Part shown: positions 28,118-31,820 of the stretch, one piece after another
Position numbering within the stretch: position 1 is the stretch's first letter
How the letters are laid out: the number at the start of each line of letters is the position of its first letter
NCBI GenBank assembly: GCA_964366055.1
Contig: CAYISE010000007.1
Coordinates: 1-31,820 of the forward strand
DNA from: JBBTQX01 sp964366055
GTDB taxonomy: Bacteria; Patescibacteriota; Minisyncoccia; UBA6257; GWB1-50-10
Direction of reading: 5' to 3'
DNA length: 31,820 nucleotides
Position numbers and translations under genes: made by a program
Notes under the pieces: model-generated
Told to the model about the DNA's origin: nothing
Seen by the model: only the letters and a program-made list of their open reading frames with translations
The model's database searches: none

Positions 28118-28190
28118 ATATTAAGAGATTAACACATTGGCGAGACTCTTAAAACTGGCGATTTTTGCGCCGACGGGGTAAATTTAAATC

Positions 28191-29777
28191 GTGAGTATTC
28201 GCGATACTATTGCTTCCCATATTCTGAAAGCTGTGCCGAAGGGGACGAGAGTTGAGATACGCGTGCCGGAAGAAAACCAGACCGCCCACTACGCGACGAA
28301 TGTCGCCTTCAGAATGGCGAAAGGACAGAAGAAAAATCCCCGCGAGACGGCGGAAGGAATTGCTCTCAACCTCCTAAAATCCGCCCCGGCCGAGTTTTTT
28401 GACAGGGTGGAAGTAGCCGGCCCGGGCTTCATCAATTTATGGTTAAGCCAAAAAACTTTGAATGCTGAACTCGGAAAAATTTTGAGGGAAAAAAGCAAGT
28501 ACGGAGCGTCAAGAGTATTGAATGAGAAAATTCAATTGGAATTTATCTCCGCGAATCCCACCGGTCCTCTCACGCTCGCGAACGGCCGGGGCGGATTTTT
28601 GGGCGACGTGCTGGGAAATGTTTTGAAAGCCGCCGGCGCGAAGGTGGAGAAGGAATATTATGTGAATGATACCGGCCATCAGATTCTCACGCTCGGCAAA
28701 TCGCTCTTGGCCGCCCGGGGAGTTATTCCCGACGAAGAAGAGTTCTACAAGGGCGGCTATGTGAAGAATTGGGCGAAGAAAAATATTGAGATTGTCGCGA
28801 AACATAAAGACAAGCCGATGGAATTGGGCGAGCGGGCGGCTAAGGACTTCTTGAGAATAATTAAAACCGCGATTGAGAAAAAGGCGAAGATAAAATTTGA
28901 CCGCTATACTTCCGAGAAGAAAATTCATCAATTGGAATTTCCGCGGAAAGTTCTTCAGATTCTCAAAAAAGGCGGTTGGGTTTATGAGCGGGATGGCGCG
29001 GTTTGGCTCAAAACCACCGCTTTTAACGATGATAAGGACCGCGTTTTGATTACGAGCGAGAGAGCGCCCACCTATCTTCTGGCCGACGCCGGCCATTATC
29101 TGGAGACGAAGAAGCGGGGGTTTGATGCGAAAATTAATATTCTGGGACCGGACCACTACGGCTACGTAAAAAGAATCCAGGCCGTGGCGAAGATTCTGAA
29201 GTTCAAAAAATCCGATGTGCTTATCACTCAAGCCATCCGTTTAATGCGCGATGGAAAAGAATTCAAGATGTCCAAGCGGAAGGGGGAGTTCGTGACCTTT
29301 GACGATTTGGCGGGCGAAGTGGGAATGGACGCGGCGCGCTTCTTCTTTCTGATGATCGCGCCCGAGACGCACATGGATTTTGATATGAATTTGGCGAAGG
29401 AGCGTTCCAATAAGAATCCGGTTTTTTATATTCAGTACGCCTACGTGAGATGCCAAAGCATCTTAAAAAAATCCAAATCCCAAATCCCAAATTTCAAATT
29501 GAATTTACTGAATACCGAAGCGGATGTGAAACTTATCCGCTCACTTGTCCAATTTCCCGAGATCATCGCCGATACCGCGAACGACTATCAGGTTCATCGT
29601 CTGGCTCGTTACGCACTTGCGCTCGCGGGCGATTTCCACAATTTCTACGAAAAAGAAAGGGTGCTCGGTGAGGAGCAAGAAATTGCGGCCGCCCGCTACC
29701 AATTAGTGAAAGCGACGGTGATTGTGCTGGAAAACATATTCAATCTTCTGGGTATCACTAAACCCAAGAAAATGTAA
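28191..29777 (+). CDS. argS: Arginyl-tRNA synthetase
   Basis: 528 aa class I enzyme charging tRNA-Arg. The N-terminal additional domain (residues 1-85) is followed by the catalytic start LEFISANPTGPLTLANGRGG. Here the HIGH motif is TLAN, with both histidines absent. The second signature is intact: FKMSKRKGEFVTFDDL near residues 359-374. EYYVNDTGHQI and ITSERAPTYLLADAGHYLE are also typical. The C-terminal DALR anticodon-binding domain follows VHRLARYALALAGDFHNFYEKERVL. An AAATCCC repeat tract (29469-29501) inserts a polar loop just before that domain. The start is GTG, with TAAATT 6 nt upstream and no SD. The gene pairs functionally with tRNA-Arg at 5295. Confidence 0.95.
   Translation: MSIRDTIASHILKAVPKGTRVEIRVPEENQTAHYATNVAFRMAKGQKKNPRETAEGIALNLLKSAPAEFFDRVEVAGPGFINLWLSQKTLNAELGKILREKSKYGASRVLNEKIQLEFISANPTGPLTLANGRGGFLGDVLGNVLKAAGAKVEKEYYVNDTGHQILTLGKSLLAARGVIPDEEEFYKGGYVKNWAKKNIEIVAKHKDKPMELGERAAKDFLRIIKTAIEKKAKIKFDRYTSEKKIHQLEFPRKVLQILKKGGWVYERDGAVWLKTTAFNDDKDRVLITSERAPTYLLADAGHYLETKKRGFDAKINILGPDHYGYVKRIQAVAKILKFKKSDVLITQAIRLMRDGKEFKMSKRKGEFVTFDDLAGEVGMDAARFFFLMIAPETHMDFDMNLAKERSNKNPVFYIQYAYVRCQSILKKSKSQIPNFKLNLLNTEADVKLIRSLVQFPEIIADTANDYQVHRLARYALALAGDFHNFYEKERVLGEEQEIAAARYQLVKATVIVLENIFNLLGITKPKKM
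29469..29501 (+). repeat. Intragenic AAATCCC heptamer tract in argS
   Basis: AAATCC, AAATCCC, AAATCCC, AAATTTC and AAATTG follow each other in frame within argS. They are translated as a Lys/Ser/Gln/Pro/Asn segment between the catalytic and anticodon-binding regions. Confidence 0.8.
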
Positions 29778-29801
29778 TATTATAAAAACCACGCTATTTT
29801 C

Positions 29802-31820
29802 ATGTTAAAAAAACTGGAGGAATTTTCGCTTCCGGAAATTGAAGAAAAGGTTCTGGAATTTTGGAGGACCGACAAGATTTTTGAAAAATCGCTGGCCCGC
29901 CGCGCGAAAAATAAGAAGTTTGTGTTTTATGAAGGACCGCCGACCGCGAACGGCCAGCCGGGGCTTCATCACGTGCTCGCGAGGGCCTTCAAAGATATCA
30001 TCCCGCGCTATAAAACCATGACCGGATTTTTCGTGCCGCGGCGCGCCGGCTGGGACACTCACGGCCTGCCGGTGGAACTGGAGGTGGAGAAAAAACTGGG
30101 CCTGAAATCAAAAAAAGATATTGAGAAATTCGGCATCGCGGAGTTCAATCAAAAATGCAAAGAATCGGTCTGGCAGTACAAAGACGAATGGGAGAAATTG
30201 ACGGAACGCATGGGCTTTTGGCTGGACCTTAAAAATCCTTATGTTACGTATGAAAATTCTTATATTGAATCGGTCTGGCACATTCTGAAACATGTCTGGG
30301 GTAAAAAACTTCTCTACCGGGGCTATAAGGTGGTGCCGTGGTGTCCGCGGTGCGGCACGGGGCTTTCTTCGCATGAATTGGCGCAGGGATATAAAACAAC
30401 AACAGACACCTCGGTATATCTAAAATTCAAATTGAAGCCGGGCCAGAAAATTAACAATTTCACCACGGACGATAAGACATACATTTTATCCTGGACGACG
30501 ACGCCGTGGACCCTGCCGGGGAATGTAGCCCTCGCGGTCGGGAAGGAGATTGATTACGCGGCCGTGAAAATAAGCGGCGAAATTTTTATTGCCGCTAAAC
30601 CCAGATTGAATGATGTTATAAAAGAATCTTTTAAAATTGTAGGCGAATTTAAAGGGTCAAGAATTGTTGGTTTGGAATACGAGCCGCTTTTTGACGTGTC
30701 CCCGCTCAAATCAAAAACCGCTTATAAAATTTATGAGGCGAAGTTCGTGACGACGACCGACGGCACGGGCGTGGTGCACACGGCCGTGATGTACGGCGAG
30801 GACGACTATAATCTCGGAAAGGAAACCGGTTTGCCCCAGTGTCACACGGTGGACGAGCAGGGGAAATTCACGAAAGATGTGAAGGGCTTTGAAGGAATGC
30901 TCGTGAAATCAAAAGATACGGAAGACAAAACAATCAAACATCTACAAACTACAAACCACTTACTACGCACTGAACCGTATACCCATGAATATCCCTTCTG
31001 CTGGCGGTGCGGCACGCCGCTTCTGTATTACGCCCGCGATTCCTGGTTTATCGCGATGACCCGATTGAAAAACCAACTTCTCGCGGCAAACAAAGAAATT
31101 AACTGGATTCCGGAAAATATCAGGGAGGGCCGTTTTGGCGAATGGCTCAAGGAAGTGAAGGATTGGGCGATCTCCCGCGAGCGATATTGGGGCACGCCGC
31201 TTCCAATATGGGTTTGCGGAGAGTGCGGCCACAGGAAATTCATCGGCAGTATCGGGGAACTGGAGGACTCGCAAAAGAAAAGTTCAAACAGATACATCCT
31301 GGCGCGCCACGGCGAAGCGGAAAACAACATAAAAAACGTTATTGACCATGTTGTTGAGAAATCGCGCTGTCACCTTACTCTTAAAGGCCGCGAGCAGGCG
31401 GAAAAATTGGCGAAAAAGCTCGGCCGGGAAAAAATAGACGCGGTCTTCGCTTCCGATTTTCCCCGCGTTAAAGAAACAGCCGAGATTATCGCTTCGGCGC
31501 TGGGCCTCAAAAAAATTAGTTTTGACAGAAGATTGAGAGAAGTCAATTTCGGGGACCTGAATGGACATCAGGCGCACGAATATCACGAGCTTTTTCCGGA
31601 CGACATGGAGAAATTTGTGAAACCAGTGGCAGGCGGAGAGAATTTGAATGATTTAAGAGCCCGTCTCTTTGATTTCGTGAAAGAAAAAGAAAAGGAGTTT
31701 TCGGGCAAGACGATTTTGGTGGTCAGCCATGAATACCCCATCTGGATTCTCGCGAGCGTGCTCGCGGGCTGGGGCAACCGCGAGGCGGTGGAGGAAAAAA
31801 AGCGGCGCGGAGAGGATTTT
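29802..31820 (+). CDS. ileS: Isoleucyl-tRNA synthetase with an inserted histidine-phosphatase domain (3' end outside window)
   Basis: 673 codons are visible without a stop. Class I synthetase features: FYEGPPTANGQPGLHHVLAR (HIGH region as GLHH), RRAGWDTHGLPVELEVEKKLG, the editing domain with LSWTTTPWTLPGNVALAVG and GTGVVHTAVMYGEDDY, then CWRCGTPLLYYARDSWF and ISRERYWGTPLPIW. After a CGECG zinc-ribbon remnant and IGSIGELE, a complete phosphoglycerate-mutase-type domain begins. It contains ARHGEAENN with His503, SDFPRVKETA with Arg555, REVNFGDLNG with Glu580, and VVSHEYP with His643. The position is where other IleRS proteins go from the IGS-EL segment into the LHRP segment. The KMSKS and anticodon domains must lie beyond the window. 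It begins 24 nt after argS. Confidence 0.93.
   Translation, partial: MLKKLEEFSLPEIEEKVLEFWRTDKIFEKSLARRAKNKKFVFYEGPPTANGQPGLHHVLARAFKDIIPRYKTMTGFFVPRRAGWDTHGLPVELEVEKKLGLKSKKDIEKFGIAEFNQKCKESVWQYKDEWEKLTERMGFWLDLKNPYVTYENSYIESVWHILKHVWGKKLLYRGYKVVPWCPRCGTGLSSHELAQGYKTTTDTSVYLKFKLKPGQKINNFTTDDKTYILSWTTTPWTLPGNVALAVGKEIDYAAVKISGEIFIAAKPRLNDVIKESFKIVGEFKGSRIVGLEYEPLFDVSPLKSKTAYKIYEAKFVTTTDGTGVVHTAVMYGEDDYNLGKETGLPQCHTVDEQGKFTKDVKGFEGMLVKSKDTEDKTIKHLQTTNHLLRTEPYTHEYPFCWRCGTPLLYYARDSWFIAMTRLKNQLLAANKEINWIPENIREGRFGEWLKEVKDWAISRERYWGTPLPIWVCGECGHRKFIGSIGELEDSQKKSSNRYILARHGEAENNIKNVIDHVVEKSRCHLTLKGREQAEKLAKKLGREKIDAVFASDFPRVKETAEIIASALGLKKISFDRRLREVNFGDLNGHQAHEYHELFPDDMEKFVKPVAGGENLNDLRARLFDFVKEKEKEFSGKTILVVSHEYPIWILASVLAGWGNREAVEEKKRRGEDF
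30942..30955 (+). repeat. CTACAAA heptamer pair in ileS
   Basis: CTACAAA occurs twice in tandem (30942-30948 and 30949-30955), followed by CCACTTA and CTACGC. The stretch is unusually poor in G compared with its surroundings and lies in a poorly conserved loop of IleRS. Confidence 0.55.

Overview
The window looks like chromosome from a Candidate Phyla Radiation (Patescibacteria) bacterium, most likely a parcubacterium. This is inferred from gene style and not from a 16S gene. The supporting signs are compact gene spacing with ATGA overlaps, a near absence of Shine-Dalgarno (SD) sequences on most genes, a membrane-anchored Clp ATPase, a MurE-like ligase without the usual N-terminal domain, a secreted Cys-module protein, a short secreted protein ending in two TNPF motifs, and an L35/L20 pair of patescibacterial appearance.

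Layout. 1-5294 (+): the end of ruvA, a MurE-like ligase, a beta-CASP metallo-beta-lactamase RNase, a LOG-like Rossmann protein, a small EF-Tu-domain-2-like protein and an O-antigen-ligase-type membrane protein. A tRNA-Arg(CCG) lies on the minus strand at 5295-5366. 5399-7749 (+): a small anchored protein, then a secreted protein built from Cys modules. A 100-N assembly gap falls inside its repeats and breaks the frame artificially. 7804-11366 (-): four unknown secreted or membrane genes, each with a clear SD, unlike the rest of the window. 11367-11613 is a divergent intergenic region full of inverted repeats. 11614-20202 (+): six unknown genes rich in coiled coil, glycine-rich membrane segments and, in the last (1271 aa), beta-strand sequence. 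20226-25310 (+): murB, a compact promoter-terminator unit, a small membrane protein, a membrane-tethered Clp-like AAA+ protein, a half-size MFS protein and a Nudix hydrolase. 25330-26471 (-): the infC-rpmI-rplT operon with a structured leader and attenuator. 26681-27956 (-): a cupin, tmRNA (ssrA) and smpB. After a 154-bp inverted-repeat element come argS and the start of ileS (+).

How the genes relate. murE-like, murB and the O-antigen-ligase-type gene concern the cell envelope. infC, rpmI, rplT, ssrA, smpB, argS, ileS and the tRNA concern translation and ribosome rescue. The Clp-like protein may deal with membrane or tagged proteins.

The most notable points are: a histidine-phosphatase domain inserted inside IleRS; an infC with no ATG, GTG, TTG or CTG able to start its conserved N-terminus, behind a terminator-bearing leader; a roughly 60-nt transcription unit with a consensus promoter and its own terminator; many start codons 6-7 nt after a -10 box (possible leaderless mRNAs); an SD-rich minus-strand cassette that looks foreign; and a MITE-like element between smpB and argS.
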